This document shows, piece by piece, positions 8,535 through 18,568 of a DNA stretch of 64,000 nt (position 1 is its first letter; each line of letters opens with the position of its first letter). The notes under the pieces were generated by a model, which was given only the letters and a program-made list of their open reading frames with translations, was not told where the DNA came from and searched no databases. The DNA lies in contig NZ_CP059599.1 in assembly GCF_022369455.1 (NCBI RefSeq), forward strand, positions 896,409 through 960,408, in the 5' to 3' direction. Both the position numbers and the translations under genes were made by a program. Source of the DNA: Campylobacter sp. RM5004. GTDB taxonomy: Bacteria; Campylobacterota; Campylobacteria; Campylobacterales; Campylobacteraceae.

Positions 8535-10484
8535 ATGAAATTATCGCAAAAAATTTCTATTTATTTAGCAGTTGTGCTTGTAATAGCATCAGTTATCTTA
8601 ACTACTTATGAAATTAATCGTGTTAAAGGTATTATTAATAAAAACTACGATGAATTAAATGGTAATGACATAAGTGTGAAAAGTTTATACATAAACACTT
8701 ATATAGAAACAAAATTAAATAACATAAAAAAGATAGCAAATAAATTTGAAAAAGCAAAAAACTTAAGCCCTGAATTTATAAAAGAAATAATAGAAGATGA
8801 TAATAAAATATTAGATTTTCAAGGACTTTTCATAGGTCTTGCAAATGGTAATGTGTATAAAGCTGAAACAGATTTAAGCTTTAGATTAATTCCTAATTTT
8901 GACGGAAGAACTAGAGCATGGTTTAAAGAAGCTAACGAAATAAGAAAGGCAAGCTTATCATCAATTTATAAAGATGTTTCAAGTGGTAAGCAAGCTACAA
9001 CTATTTTTGCTCCAGTATTTATAAACAATGAAATAGCAGCTGTTGTTGGTGGAAATATTTTAGTTGATGATTTTAGCGATGAAATCACTAGAACAAATTC
9101 TTTGAAAAATTCTAGCACAATTATTCTTGATAAAAACGATGAAATTATTTCAAGTTCTAATAAAGATGATTTAGGTAACCCTGAGTGGAAAAAAGAATTC
9201 GTTACAAAACTACATGATTTTTACAAAAGCAACAAAAGTGGTAATTTTGTTTTCAGTAAAAACAATGAAGATTTCTTAGCTTATTGTGTTGTTGATAATT
9301 TAACAGGTTATGATATTTGTGCGGTTATGCCAAAGGCAAATATAGATGAGACAATTCACAAGAGTGTTCTTAATTCTATTTTTGAATTTAGTTTATTTAT
9401 TTTAGTTGTTATAGGTGTTTTATATTTCTTAATAAAAAGCTCATTAAAGCCTATTGAAATTATTCAAAAATCTTTAATTGAAGTTTTTGCATTTATTAAT
9501 CACGAAACCAAACACGCAAGTAAAATAAACCTAAACTCTAAAGACGAATTCGGAGCAATGGCAAGAGCTATTAATGATAATATAGAAAGAACAATCTCTT
9601 CTTTAGATAAAGATACTCAAGCAGTAGAACAAAGCGTTCAAACAGCAGCTGCAATTGAAAGCGGTGATTTAAAAGCAAGAATTACTCTAAATCCTGCAAA
9701 CCCACAATTAATTGAACTAAAAAATGTATTAAATAAAATGCTTGATACTTTAGAAGATAAAGTAGGAGCTAATACTAACTCAATTGAAAAAATCTTTGAT
9801 GAATATAGTCAGAATGACTTTAGAAACGAAATAAAGAATGCTAGAGGTAAGGTTGAACTTGCTACTAACATGCTAGGTAAGCAAATAAGAGATATGTTAA
9901 AAACAAACCTAGAAACTGCAAGAAACCTACAAGAAAAATCAAAAATACTAAAAACAAGTGTTATTGATATAAACGAAGGTGCAAGAAAGCAAGCAGCAAG
10001 CTTACAAGAAAGTGCAGCAGCAGTAGAAGAAATGAGTGCATCTATGCATGCAGTAAATCAAAAATCAAACGAAGTGATTAAAAATGGAGAAGACATTAAA
10101 AATGTAATCACTATGATAAGAGACATTGCAGAGCAAATTAATCTTCTTGCACTAAATGCTGCAATAGAAGCTGCAAGAGCAGGAGAGCACGGACGTGGCT
10201 TTGCAGTAGTTGCTGATGAAGTAAGAAAACTAGCTGAAAGCACTCAAAAATCTTTAACAGAAATAGAAGCAAGTGTTAATGTATTAACTCAAGGAATAAA
10301 TGATATGAGCGAAAGCATTAAAGAACAAACTCAAGCTATTACTCAAATAAATGAAGCAATAAGCAGTATAGATGAATTAACACGTGCTAATGTTGTTGTA
10401 GCTGATAATACTAATAAGATATCAGATGAAGTAGATTCTATGGCAAGCAGTGCAGTTGAATCTGTAATGAAGAATAAGTTTTAA
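8535..10484 (+). CDS. Methyl-accepting chemotaxis protein with double-Cache sensor
   Basis: 649 residues. Membrane segment 7-24, periplasmic sensor about 30-280 of dCache type (contains '[10 protein letters not shown]', then '[13 protein letters not shown]', then 'GGNILVDDF'), second membrane segment about 282-303, HAMP, and a full cytoplasmic signalling hairpin whose tip contains '[18 protein letters not shown]' near residue 532. It should sense a small ligand outside the cell and control CheA. The R-x3-W and later Y and D residues recall amino-acid-binding dCache domains, but I cannot assign a ligand. The gene stands alone between two hairpins and is driven from the poly-G promoter. Confidence 0.92.
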   Translation: MKLSQKISIYLAVVLVIASVILTTYEINRVKGIINKNYDELNGNDISVKSLYINTYIETKLNNIKKIANKFEKAKNLSPEFIKEIIEDDNKILDFQGLFIGLANGNVYKAETDLSFRLIPNFDGRTRAWFKEANEIRKASLSSIYKDVSSGKQATTIFAPVFINNEIAAVVGGNILVDDFSDEITRTNSLKNSSTIILDKNDEIISSSNKDDLGNPEWKKEFVTKLHDFYKSNKSGNFVFSKNNEDFLAYCVVDNLTGYDICAVMPKANIDETIHKSVLNSIFEFSLFILVVIGVLYFLIKSSLKPIEIIQKSLIEVFAFINHETKHASKINLNSKDEFGAMARAINDNIERTISSLDKDTQAVEQSVQTAAAIESGDLKARITLNPANPQLIELKNVLNKMLDTLEDKVGANTNSIEKIFDEYSQNDFRNEIKNARGKVELATNMLGKQIRDMLKTNLETARNLQEKSKILKTSVIDINEGARKQAASLQESAAAVEEMSASMHAVNQKSNEVIKNGEDIKNVITMIRDIAEQINLLALNAAIEAARAGEHGRGFAVVADEVRKLAESTQKSLTEIEASVNVLTQGINDMSESIKEQTQAITQINEAISSIDELTRANVVVADNTNKISDEVDSMASSAVESVMKNKF

Positions 10485-10505
10485 TAAACACTACATTAAA
10501 AAGCT

Positions 10506-10535
10506 AAAAGAAACTTCTTAAGTGAAGTTTCTTTT
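10506..10535 (+). terminator. Rho-independent terminator after the chemoreceptor
   Basis: Perfect 12-bp stem (10506-10517 with 10524-10535), loop TTAAGT, the right arm ending in TTTT. It lies 21 bases after the chemoreceptor stop. Confidence 0.8.
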
Positions 10536-10629
10536 ACTATATAAACTACTTAGATTTAAATCACAATTACTTTTTAAACTATCAAAGCAAATTCTTAATC
10601 TTAATTCTTAGTTCGTAATTCTTAATTTA

Positions 10630-10693
10630 AATTCCTATTCCTAATTCTTTAATGTTTTTATTAAATTGAAAAAAGAATTACGAAATAGGAATT
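10630..10693. repeat. Inverted pair of degenerate dispersed-repeat copies
   Basis: Left arm 10630-10650 (AATTCCTATTCCTAATTC...) and right arm 10672-10693 (...ACGAAATAGGAATT) are near reverse complements separated by 21 bases. Both are diverged copies of the 18-base repeat GAATTTGAAATAGGAATT. The rest of the 361-base gap 10485-10845 holds a terminator, several ATTCTTAAT-like direct repeats (10590-10630) and a possible 22-codon ORF on the minus strand. Confidence 0.6.
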
Positions 10694-10756
10694 AGCTTTT
10701 TAACTTTATAAAGTCTAAATATTGTTTTTAAATTTCTAATTTAAATTCTTTTATTT

Positions 10757-10825
10757 TTAAACTTTAAATTTTGCTCGGAGTGGTTTAAATAGCAAGATAG
10801 GAAGTATTGATTTTATTTCAGCCAT
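10757..10825 (-). CDS. Possible 22-residue peptide downstream of a membrane protein gene
   Basis: ATG at 10825 with a strong Shine-Dalgarno (AAGGAGAG, 4 bases upstream) opens a 22-codon frame, starting 'MAEIKSILPILLF' and ending with basic residues before TAA. It begins 20 bases after the stop of the gene at 10846-11454 on the same strand, so it would be co-transcribed. It could be a real small hydrophobic-basic peptide or the remnant of a longer gene. I recognise no family. The strength of the ribosome binding site is the only support. Confidence 0.3.
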   Translation of the reverse strand: MAEIKSILPILLFKPLRAKFKV

Positions 10826-10845
10826 TTTCTCTCCTTAATTGTATT

Positions 10846-11454
10846 TTATAATTTATATGTTGGGACTACATAACCACACCCATCTATATAATATTCTCTT
10901 TCTTCTTTTTCTTTAGTATATGAGTTATATGAAATTACATGCATTTTATATCCATCTATAAATTGAAATGAATTTTTATCAAAAAATTCATCGTAAAAAA
11001 ATACTAGATTATTGTTAAATTCATTAACTTCTTTTAATTCTAAAATATCTAGAGTTTTAAGAGATTTAACTTCATCAATGCTGTTATGATTTTGCACTTC
11101 ATATATTTTTGCATTACTTAATTTAAAATAATTTGCAATTGCTCTTTTATATTTTTCTTTTTTTTCTAAATTACATTTATATCCGCTTTTAGAATAATCA
11201 TATTTATAATTTGTATACTCATTTTTAAAATCCCAAAATGATGTATAACCTTCTACTTCTAATTGCCTTTCAAGAGAGTAAAGCTCTTCTTTAGTTTTAA
11301 GAAATTTATCATAAGTTGAATTAAAATATTTACTATAAAAATCATTTAAAATCATAATGAGTATTGGAATACCAACAAGGGCTAAAACCGAAAACGCCAC
11401 ACACAAACCAACAAATAAAGATTTTTTTATTAATTCTTTAATAAAAGAAAGCAT
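10846..11454 (-). CDS. Hypothetical membrane-anchored protein
   Basis: 202 residues. One hydrophobic segment near the N-terminus (about 12-36, 'LFVGLCVAFSVLALVGIP'), then a Lys/Glu/Tyr-rich soluble part with a predicted coiled region (about 45-70) and scattered cysteines (Cys93 and one near the end in 'DGCGYVV'). I do not recognise the family. It lies downstream of the PAS-type chemoreceptor gene on the same strand, separated by an inverted repeat that may terminate the upstream message. The soluble part is more likely outside the cytoplasm if the first segment is an uncleaved anchor. Confidence 0.6.
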   Translation of the reverse strand: MLSFIKELIKKSLFVGLCVAFSVLALVGIPILIMILNDFYSKYFNSTYDKFLKTKEELYSLERQLEVEGYTSFWDFKNEYTNYKYDYSKSGYKCNLEKKEKYKRAIANYFKLSNAKIYEVQNHNSIDEVKSLKTLDILELKEVNEFNNNLVFFYDEFFDKNSFQFIDGYKMHVISYNSYTKEKEEREYYIDGCGYVVPTYKL

Positions 11455-11531
11455 TTAAAGCCTTTTAGTATTTTTATATTTTATTTATTATATTTGATAA
11501 GGGTTATAAAATTTATAGATAATTTAGAAGA

Positions 11532-11572
11532 AAGAATTTGAATTAGGTTTTTAATTCCTATTTCAAATTCTT
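11532..11572 (-). terminator. Inverted repeat built from dispersed-repeat copies, likely terminator
   Basis: 16-bp arms 11532-11547 and 11557-11572 with a single mismatch and a 9-base loop. The right arm contains an exact copy of the 18-base repeat (11553-11570). It lies just after the stop of the minus-strand PAS chemoreceptor gene and should stop or attenuate its message. Confidence 0.65.
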
Positions 11573-11580
11573 TGAAATTA

Positions 11581-12867
11581 TTATTGTTCCATTGCTTTAG
11601 CAACTTCTCTTGAGCTTTCTTTGATTTTATTCATGCAATCATTAGCTGTATTTGCTAGATTTACGCTTTCATTTACTTGAGCTATGCTTTTGCTAATGCT
11701 CTCAACCACGCTTGCACTTACATTTCTAATAGAATTAATTGTCATTGTGATTTCATTAATTGATGTTGCTGTGCGTTCAGCTAGTTTTCTAACCTCATCA
11801 GCAACCACTGCAAAGCCGCGTCCATGCTCACCCGCACGAGCTGCCTCAATAGCAGCATTTAGTGCTAATAGATTTGTTTGCTCTGCAATATCTTTAATAG
11901 TTTGAATAACTGATACAATCTCATCTGATTGAATATTTAAAGAATGAACTAACTCGCTACTTTCATTCATAATCTCAGCTATTTCTTGAACGTTTTTAAC
12001 ACTTTTTGCTATTACTTTGCTACCTTCATCGGTGCTTTCATCGTTCTTTTGTGCTAGTTCGCTTACGATTTTGTTCTTATTCATATCTCTTATAACTTGT
12101 CTGCTAACATCACTTGCAAACTTGATTACTTTATAAACCTTGCCTTCTTGATTATAAACAGGATTATAACTAGCTTCTAAATATACAGGGGTTTTATCCT
12201 TGCTATATCTAATGAATTGTCCTGATTGAAAAATTCCACTTTTTAAGTCATCCCAGAATTTTCTATATGCACTGCTTTTTACATATTCTTCATCGCAAAA
12301 CATTGAATGGTGTTTGCCTACAATTTCATTTTTTCTATAATGCATAGTATTTAAAAAGTTTTCGTTTGCATCTAGGATTTCTCCATTTGGATCAAACTCA
12401 ATTAAAGCCATTGATTTGCTTGCGGCATTAATTGTATTTTTTAAATCTAAAAGCTCGTTTTCGTGCTCTGTAACATCGGCTGCAAATTTTATAACCTTAT
12501 AAACTTGATTATTTTCATCTGCTATTGGAAGATAGTTTGCTTCTAAATAAATTGCGTTTTTGTCTTTTGTAAATCTTTTGAATAATCCACTTTGTGGAAT
12601 ATTTCTTGATAATTCTTGCCAAAACATAGGATAAGCACTTGAATTAACATAAGAGCTATCGCAAAACATTCTATGATGCTTTCCTTTAATCTCTGCTAAA
12701 GTATATTTTGTAGCCTTTAAAAAATGCTCATTTGCATCAACAATATTGCCTTTAACATCAAATTCTATAATAGCCATTTCGCCATAAATAGCTTTTAATA
12801 TAGCTTGTTTATCTTTTAACTCAAGCGATAATTTTTCGGTATTATCCTTGTTATTTTTAAAAAACAT
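11581..12867 (-). CDS. Soluble PAS-PAS chemoreceptor, BdlA-like
   Basis: 428 residues without membrane segments. A short coiled start, two tandem PAS domains (about 24-135 and 145-255, each with 'DANE.FL' and 'GKHH.MFCD' motifs, so they arose by duplication), then a compact chemoreceptor signalling hairpin with '[18 protein letters not shown]' at the tip. This order and length match Pseudomonas BdlA, which links c-di-GMP and nutrient cues to biofilm dispersal. Aer-type energy-taxis receptors are the alternative. With a Lap-type system and c-di-GMP enzymes in the same window, a role in attachment or release is attractive but inferred. A TATAAT box and AGGAG site precede it. Confidence 0.85.
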   Translation of the reverse strand: MFFKNNKDNTEKLSLELKDKQAILKAIYGEMAIIEFDVKGNIVDANEHFLKATKYTLAEIKGKHHRMFCDSSYVNSSAYPMFWQELSRNIPQSGLFKRFTKDKNAIYLEANYLPIADENNQVYKVIKFAADVTEHENELLDLKNTINAASKSMALIEFDPNGEILDANENFLNTMHYRKNEIVGKHHSMFCDEEYVKSSAYRKFWDDLKSGIFQSGQFIRYSKDKTPVYLEASYNPVYNQEGKVYKVIKFASDVSRQVIRDMNKNKIVSELAQKNDESTDEGSKVIAKSVKNVQEIAEIMNESSELVHSLNIQSDEIVSVIQTIKDIAEQTNLLALNAAIEAARAGEHGRGFAVVADEVRKLAERTATSINEITMTINSIRNVSASVVESISKSIAQVNESVNLANTANDCMNKIKESSREVAKAMEQ

Positions 12868-12898
12868 ATTTTTACTCCTATTTTAAGAAAAATGGGCG

Positions 12899-12904
12899 AT
12901 TATA
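12899..12904 (-). promoter_or_regulatory. -10 box of the PAS chemoreceptor gene
   Basis: TATAAT read leftwards, about 32 bases upstream of the ATG at 12867, with a good AGGAG ribosome site between. No clear -35 box, as is usual in Campylobacter. Confidence 0.5.
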
Positions 12905-13014
12905 TGTATTTTTACTTAAAGTTGTATAAAAAAATAATAATAATTTTTATTGTTTTTTAAATTTTGTTTTTGTTGAATATTTTTTAATTTATTATTAGTA
13001 TTTAATGATAATCT

Positions 13015-13044
13015 TTTAGGAATTTGATAAAACAAATTCCTAAA
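13015..13044 (-). terminator. Terminator of the HD-GYP gene and its upstream run
   Basis: Perfect 11-bp stem (13015-13025 with 13034-13044) and 8-base loop, directly beside the stop codon of the minus-strand HD-GYP gene. The arms (TTTAGGAATTT) resemble the dispersed repeat. Confidence 0.7.
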
Positions 13045-14985
13045 TTATCCTTTATAAACATCTTTGTATTTTTCTTTGATTGCGAATATTTCTTCTTTAC
13101 AAGCAAAAAATGCTTCAACAACCTTAGGGTCAAACTGAAAACCTGAATTATCACTAATGTATTTGCAAACTTCATCTAAAGGCCAAGCTTTTTTATAGCA
13201 TCTATCACTTGCTAGAGCATCAAACACATCAGCTAATGAAACAATTCTTGCATAAATATGAATATCTTCACCTTTTTTACCCATAGGGTAGCCACCACCC
13301 GCAAATTTTTCATGGTGTTCGTGAGCTATGATTGCTGCTGCTTCCATGATTTTACCCTTAAATCTATGTAGCATTTCATAACCAATTTGAGCATGTTTTT
13401 GCATTGTTCTAAACTCTTGTTCATCAAGTCTTCCTGGCTTATTAAGTATTGCATCAGGAATTCCTATCTTACCTATATCATGAGTAGGTGCTCCATAGCT
13501 TATAAGTGTTACTTCTTCTTCACTTAAGCCCATTTGTCTTGCTATTGCTTCACTAATTTTTCCAACCCTTTTTACATGATTTCCTGTTTCTTCGCTTTTA
13601 CTCTCTACCATTTCAGCTATTGAGTAGATTAAGTCTTTTTGAGCGTTTAGGATATCTTCTTGAAACTTCATACCTTCATAGATTTTGCCAGAATAATCAG
13701 CTGCAATTCTTAAATAATCTAAGTCATCTCTATCAAAGTTATTATTAATATTTGTTAGTTTATTTAAAGCTTGAAATACTCCTATTACTTCATGCTCGCT
13801 ATTTAAAATAGGCATTGCTAGAATTGATTTAGTGCTATATTTTGTTCTTTCGTCGTTTGTGCTATCAAAATATGGATTACTCTTAGGATTATTTTCTAAT
13901 ATAGCTTCTTTTGTTTCGATTACACGACCAACAATACCTTTTCCAAAAGGAACTCTTATTTCATTTACGCCATCGGCATGTAATGTGTAGTATTCTTTTC
14001 TTTCATTATCTATAAACCATACACTACATCTATCTGCTTGAATGTTTTGCTTAACCATTGTTCCTAAAGTATTTAGGTTCGCTCTTGAGTCTGAATTCTT
14101 AGAAATTTGTGAAAAGCATTCAAGAATGGTTTCGAGTTTTTGTTCTTGGTCTAGATTATGTCTTTTTAATACATTGATTACGGCTTTATCGCTATTATAG
14201 TTTGTATTAAACTGCATAAACGAGCCGTTTTTAATAATCATTCCATATTCTTTTAAAATATCTAGTTCTTTTAATTCTTCTTCAATTCTTTCTTTAAAAC
14301 AATATTTAATGTGATAAACATGGAAAATTACATCTTTTCTTGTTTCATCTTGGATTTTTTTAAGTAGTTTAGGTGTTAAATGTTTTGAATCTCTTGCTAG
14401 TTTTTCATAACTTGAATCAAAACTAACATCTGCAATAACTTGCTTAATATCTTTTCTTGAGTTAATTAATTCAACTATTCCTTCATGATAATAAGTATCT
14501 GAAGTAAAATATATACTATCATTTCCATAGCTCATAATAAAGCCATAGCTACCCTCTGAATGATAGCTCATAACAGGTTCAATATAAACATCATCTATTA
14601 ATATTTTATCACCTATATTTATTTCTTTATAAGTGATTGCATATTTTCCATTAGCAAGTTTGATTTTAGAAAAATCAGGCCAAATTTTATTATTAAAAAA
14701 GTGATCTTTTAAGCTTTGTATGCTTTCTTTACTTGCGTATAGACAAATACTATCTTGAAGTTTTAGGAAATAATTATCAACATATAAAGCAATAGCACAA
14801 ATGTGGTCTAAATGAGTATGAGATATGAATACATGTTTTATAAAATTGTCATTTGTTGGTTTAGGTAAAAAACCTGCATCAATAACGCCACTTAAACTAA
14901 ATTGAATACAAGTTAGATTATCGCTTAAATATTTACTAACAGATGAGCCTTCAAAAACTATTCTATGTGTGTTAAAAATATTCAT
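13045..14985 (-). CDS. Metallo-beta-lactamase fold / GAF / HD-GYP fusion, probable c-di-GMP phosphodiesterase
   Basis: 646 residues with three parts. Residues about 1-260 are a metallo-beta-lactamase fold with the metal motif 'HTHLDH' at 56-61 and later His142 and Asp163. Residues about 285-440 are a GAF domain. Residues about 450-640 are an HD-GYP domain with 'HD' at 502-503 and 'HHEKFAGGGYP' at 557-567, so the catalytic residues are intact. HD-GYP enzymes hydrolyse c-di-GMP, and GAF is the likely ligand-sensing part. The role of the N-terminal hydrolase fold is unknown. It is the last gene of a tightly spaced leftward run, 3 bases after the CysQ-like gene. Confidence 0.85.
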   Translation of the reverse strand: MNIFNTHRIVFEGSSVSKYLSDNLTCIQFSLSGVIDAGFLPKPTNDNFIKHVFISHTHLDHICAIALYVDNYFLKLQDSICLYASKESIQSLKDHFFNNKIWPDFSKIKLANGKYAITYKEINIGDKILIDDVYIEPVMSYHSEGSYGFIMSYGNDSIYFTSDTYYHEGIVELINSRKDIKQVIADVSFDSSYEKLARDSKHLTPKLLKKIQDETRKDVIFHVYHIKYCFKERIEEELKELDILKEYGMIIKNGSFMQFNTNYNSDKAVINVLKRHNLDQEQKLETILECFSQISKNSDSRANLNTLGTMVKQNIQADRCSVWFIDNERKEYYTLHADGVNEIRVPFGKGIVGRVIETKEAILENNPKSNPYFDSTNDERTKYSTKSILAMPILNSEHEVIGVFQALNKLTNINNNFDRDDLDYLRIAADYSGKIYEGMKFQEDILNAQKDLIYSIAEMVESKSEETGNHVKRVGKISEAIARQMGLSEEEVTLISYGAPTHDIGKIGIPDAILNKPGRLDEQEFRTMQKHAQIGYEMLHRFKGKIMEAAAIIAHEHHEKFAGGGYPMGKKGEDIHIYARIVSLADVFDALASDRCYKKAWPLDEVCKYISDNSGFQFDPKVVEAFFACKEEIFAIKEKYKDVYKG

Positions 14986-14988
14986 TAT

Positions 14989-15720
14989 TTAATCCTTATT
15001 ATATACACTTGAAAACGCTATGAAAGGTTTGCAAGTAAAATTTGGTTTATTATAGTTTAATTTTTGTTTATCAAGACCTAACATAAGGCCACCGCTTTGA
15101 TTTATCAAAAAGTCCCCAGCAGCTAAATCCCAAGAATTAAGCATTTCATATCTTAAATATACATCAGCAAAGCCTTCAAGCAAAGCACAAAATTTTAAAG
15201 CCGAACCTATATTTAATGCTGTGTAGCCATAGCTAAAAGGTATTTTTGCATTATTTTCGTTTTGATCTTTTCTTAAAGATACTAAAGCTTTATTAGATTC
15301 TTTTTTAATTTTATTTAAGATTTCTTGATTTTTATACACTGGCATACCTTTAGCTGAATAATAAATATCTTTATTACAAACATCATAAATTAAGCCAAGA
15401 ATTGGTCTAGCACCATCAATCAAACTTATGCAAATGCAAAAATTCTTTCTAGTTTTTAAATAATTAGTGGTTCCATCTAGTGGGTCTATTAGCCAAAATG
15501 GAGCTTTTTTTCTTTTTTCATAATCAAGTATTTGTTCTTCTGAACAAATACTAATTTTACTTTCTTTTAAAATATCACATATTATTTCATTTGCTTTTAA
15601 GTCAGCTGAGCTTACTAAACTACCATCTGGTTTGGTTTTTATTAAAGGATGTTTTATGCTAAGCAGTTCTTCTCCTGCTAATTTTGCAGCTTTTTTTGCA
15701 AGAGTAAGTAAATCTTGCAT
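14989..15720 (-). CDS. cysQ: Inositol monophosphatase / CysQ-family phosphatase
   Basis: 243 residues. The family metal-binding signatures are clear: 'CSEEQILDYEKR' (first acidic site), 'WLIDPLDGTTNYL' (Asp-Pro-Leu-Asp-Gly-Thr) and 'NSWDLAAGDFLI' near the end. Members remove phosphate from 3'(2'),5'-bisphosphonucleotides, inositol phosphates or similar substrates using magnesium. From the sequence alone CysQ and SuhB-type specificity cannot be told apart; the symbol is my best guess. It shares one base with the DUF2147 gene upstream, so it belongs to the same transcript. Confidence 0.8.
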   Translation of the reverse strand: MQDLLTLAKKAAKLAGEELLSIKHPLIKTKPDGSLVSSADLKANEIICDILKESKISICSEEQILDYEKRKKAPFWLIDPLDGTTNYLKTRKNFCICISLIDGARPILGLIYDVCNKDIYYSAKGMPVYKNQEILNKIKKESNKALVSLRKDQNENNAKIPFSYGYTALNIGSALKFCALLEGFADVYLRYEMLNSWDLAAGDFLINQSGGLMLGLDKQKLNYNKPNFTCKPFIAFSSVYNKD

Positions 15721-16154
15721 TATTTTTCCTTAATCCAAGTTTGACTTCTTCCTATTAAAGAAAAGCCTATATATCCCCTTAAAATTAATTTATCATCTTT
15801 AAAAGTAGCATTAGCTCTATATAATTTCCCGCTCTCAGGGTCAATTATATAACCACTTTTATATGTATTAGCACCTTCTTTTTTTAGTTTATATAAAAGT
15901 GGAGCTCCAACAATTTTCATTTTACTTGCATCTTTTGCATAGGTAAAAAATGGATAAGTTTTCTCACAAGCATCGCAAATCTCACTATCAGGATATTCAA
16001 ATAGCTTTACTACTTTACCAAATAATTCATTATTTTCTTCATAAATATGCCATCTTGCAGTTTGTTTTCCTTTTTCATCAACGCTAATGTAATAGCCATA
16101 ATCTTTTGCGAATAATATTCCTATGAAACTTAAAATTAATAATAATTTTTTCAT
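15720..16154 (-). CDS. DUF2147 secreted protein
   Basis: 144 residues with a cleavable signal peptide (about 1-16, ending 'GILFA'). The remainder is a DUF2147 domain: 'YGYYISVDEKGKQTARW', a Cys-x2-Cys pair in 'CDACEK' and a closing 'GRSQTWIK' motif, all typical. These periplasmic beta-rich proteins are widespread and of unknown function. It lies between tsaD (6 bases upstream) and the CysQ-like gene (1-base overlap). Confidence 0.82.
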   Translation of the reverse strand: MKKLLLILSFIGILFAKDYGYYISVDEKGKQTARWHIYEENNELFGKVVKLFEYPDSEICDACEKTYPFFTYAKDASKMKIVGAPLLYKLKKEGANTYKSGYIIDPESGKLYRANATFKDDKLILRGYIGFSLIGRSQTWIKEK

Positions 16155-16160
16155 TATTTC

Positions 16161-17171
16161 TTATAACCTTTGAAAATTTTTTGATTTTGGATTTATTATA
16201 TCATCACTTATATTTACGAAATCTTTATGTTTATATGCATTAATGGCTGCTCTTGCTATCATTAAAGCATTATCAGAACAATACTTTAATGGTGCTAAAA
16301 GTAGTTTTGAATTATGTTTTTTAGCAATTTTTTCTAATTCACTTCTTAGTAGTAAGTTTGCACTCGCACCCCCAACAACTCCTAAAGCTTTATAATGTCT
16401 TTTTGATAAAACTATATTTAATTTATTAATTATATGCTTACACGCAATTCTTTGAAATGCTGCTGCTATATTTGCCTTATCTTGCTCTAAAGTATTATTA
16501 TCTATGCTATTTTGTATAGCTAATCTTACTTGGTTTTTAATACCAGAAAACGAATATTCAAGTCTATTTTTATTAGGAATTGGTAAAGAAAACTCATAAG
16601 TATTATTACTTTCAAGCTTAGCTAATTCTTCAATAAAAACCCCACCTGGATAACCTAAATTCATCATTTTAGCAACTTTATCAAAGCTTTCACCAAAACT
16701 ATCATCACTTGTGCTTGCTAAAATTCCTATTTCAAATTCTTTTGAAATTTCAATTATCATAGTATGGCCACCACTTACTAATAAAACCAAAAAATCATTT
16801 TCTAATTCGCTATCTAAAAATAAAGAACAAATATGTCCTTTTAAATGATTTACAGCTATTAAAGGTAGATTTAATGCTACGCTTAAAGCCTTAGCCATAG
16901 CAACACCACTTTGAAGCGATACTGATAAACCTGGTTCATTTGTAACTGCAATTGCTTTTAAATCATTAAAAAATGGCTTAGTTTTAGCTAGTATTTTAGG
17001 CAAAGCTTCAGTATGTAGTCTTGATGCAAGCTCAGGCACAACTCCACCAAAATCTGAATGCTCATCTTGAGAGATTTTTTCATAAAAAACACATTCATAA
17101 GTATTTACATCAATAACTGCGATGCTTGAATCATCGCAGCTACTTTCAATTGCTAATATTAGTTCTTTCAT
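16161..17171 (-). CDS. tsaD: tRNA N6-threonylcarbamoyladenosine synthase subunit TsaD
   Basis: 336 residues, normal family length. N-terminal '[17 protein letters not shown]', the metal site 'NHLKGH' at 109-113 (Campylobacter form of the family's His-x3-His motif), 'LVSGGHTMI' and the late '[10 protein letters not shown]' and 'CSDNALM' segments. With TsaB and TsaE it transfers the threonylcarbamoyl group to A37 of ANN-reading tRNAs in the cytoplasm. It starts inside fumC (4-base overlap). Residues 145-150 (EFEIGI) are encoded by an exact copy of the 18-base dispersed repeat, without an obvious length change. Confidence 0.96.
   Translation of the reverse strand: MKELILAIESSCDDSSIAVIDVNTYECVFYEKISQDEHSDFGGVVPELASRLHTEALPKILAKTKPFFNDLKAIAVTNEPGLSVSLQSGVAMAKALSVALNLPLIAVNHLKGHICSLFLDSELENDFLVLLVSGGHTMIIEISKEFEIGILASTSDDSFGESFDKVAKMMNLGYPGGVFIEELAKLESNNTYEFSLPIPNKNRLEYSFSGIKNQVRLAIQNSIDNNTLEQDKANIAAAFQRIACKHIINKLNIVLSKRHYKALGVVGGASANLLLRSELEKIAKKHNSKLLLAPLKYCSDNALMIARAAINAYKHKDFVNISDDIINPKSKNFQRL
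16722..16739 (-). repeat. Exact 18-base dispersed repeat inside tsaD
   Basis: GAATTTGAAATAGGAATT on the minus strand, read in frame as EFEIGI. Confidence 0.85.
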
Positions 17172-18556
17172 TTTGGCTTAATCATATTTGCAGGAACAAC
17201 GAATTTATCAAAATCATCTGCACTTAATAATCCTAATTCTAAGCAAGATTCTTTTAAGCTTATTCCTTTTTTGTGAGCATTTTTTGCAACTTTTGCAGCA
17301 TTTTCATAGCCTATATGTGGGTTTAGTGCAGTTACTAGCATTAAAGAATTGTTTAGATTATAAGTAATCTTATCAATATTTGGAGTAATCCCAATCGCAC
17401 AATTATCATTAAAGCTAATCATCGCATCTGCTAATAATCTTAAGCTTTGTAAGAAATTATAAATAATTACAGGCTTAAATACATTTAGCTCAAAATTACC
17501 TTGAGAAGCTGCAAAGCCAATTGCTGCATCATTTCCCATAACTTGAACGCTAACCATTGTTAAAGCTTCGCTTTGAGTAGGATTTACTTTACCTGGCATA
17601 ATTGAACTACCTGGCTCATTTTCTGGAATGTTAAGCTCACCTAAACCACATCTAGGACCACTAGCAAGCCATCTAATATCGTTTGCTATTTTCATAAGGT
17701 TTGCTGCAAGACCTTTAAATGCACCATGTAAAAATACTAAAGCATCATGGCTTGTAAGTCCGTGGAATTTATTTGGACTGCTTATAAACTTAGTGTCTAA
17801 AAGCTCGGTTAATTTCGCTGATACTTTTTCACTAAGCTCTGGATGAGCGTTAATTCCAGTTCCAACTGCTGTTCCACCAATTGTTAGCTCTCTTACATCT
17901 TCAAGTGCTTTTAAGATATGTCTTTTTGAGCTTTGCAACATATATACATATCCGCTAAATTCTTGTCCTAAAGTAAGTGGGGTTGCATCTTGTAAATGTG
18001 TTCTTCCGATTTTAATTATATTTTCAAATTCTTTTGCTTTTTTATCTAGTGTTTTTTCTAGAATTTCTAGCGCAGGAATTAGTGTTTTTTCAGTTTCTAA
18101 GACTGCAACAATATGCATTGCTGTTGGGAATGTATCGTTTGAGCTTTGGCTCATATTTACATGATCGTTTGGATGAACGATTTTTTCTTTTGTAAAATCC
18201 ATTCCATTTAGTTTAGTTGCAAGGTTTGCTATAACTTCGTTTAGGTTCATATTTGTTTGAGTACCTGAGCCTGTTTGCCAAATAGCTAATGGAAACTCAT
18301 CATTATGCTTACCAGCAATTATTTCATCACAAGCTTTAACGATAGCATCTTTTTTAGCATTATCTAATTTACCTAAGTCGTTATTTACTAAAGCTAAAGA
18401 TTTTTTAAGATACGCAAAAGATTGTATTAATTCTACTGGCATTTTTTCTGTGCCTATTTTAAAATTTTCCAAACTTCTTTGTGTTTGTGCTGCCCACAAT
18501 TTATCTGCAGGAACCTTTACCTCACCCATTGTGTCGTGTTCAATACGATAACTCAT
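17168..18556 (-). CDS. fumC: Fumarate hydratase class II
   Basis: 462 residues, standard for FumC. '[19 protein letters not shown]', '[16 protein letters not shown]' and the fumarase/aspartase signature '[11 protein letters not shown]' are all present. It interconverts fumarate and malate in the TCA cycle as a soluble homotetramer. It lies 12 bases downstream of pepD and overlaps tsaD, in a leftward run. The start is set by a good AAGGAG site just upstream. Confidence 0.97.
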   Translation of the reverse strand: MSYRIEHDTMGEVKVPADKLWAAQTQRSLENFKIGTEKMPVELIQSFAYLKKSLALVNNDLGKLDNAKKDAIVKACDEIIAGKHNDEFPLAIWQTGSGTQTNMNLNEVIANLATKLNGMDFTKEKIVHPNDHVNMSQSSNDTFPTAMHIVAVLETEKTLIPALEILEKTLDKKAKEFENIIKIGRTHLQDATPLTLGQEFSGYVYMLQSSKRHILKALEDVRELTIGGTAVGTGINAHPELSEKVSAKLTELLDTKFISSPNKFHGLTSHDALVFLHGAFKGLAANLMKIANDIRWLASGPRCGLGELNIPENEPGSSIMPGKVNPTQSEALTMVSVQVMGNDAAIGFAASQGNFELNVFKPVIIYNFLQSLRLLADAMISFNDNCAIGITPNIDKITYNLNNSLMLVTALNPHIGYENAAKVAKNAHKKGISLKESCLELGLLSADDFDKFVVPANMIKPK

Positions 18557-18568
18557 TTTATTCTCCTT

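Noticed and set aside
10058-11905. Similar antisense ORFs opposite the two chemoreceptor signalling tips (10058-10243 and 11684-11905)
   Set aside because: They mirror each other only because the coding-strand tip sequence is highly conserved; no ribosome sites, and the coding-strand genes are certain.
16722-16739. Dispersed repeat as an inserted peptide-coding element like Rickettsia palindromic elements
   Set aside because: In tsaD the protein keeps the normal family length at this point as far as I recall the C. jejuni sequence, so substitution rather than insertion seems likelier; left open for hisC, tlyA and ribF.
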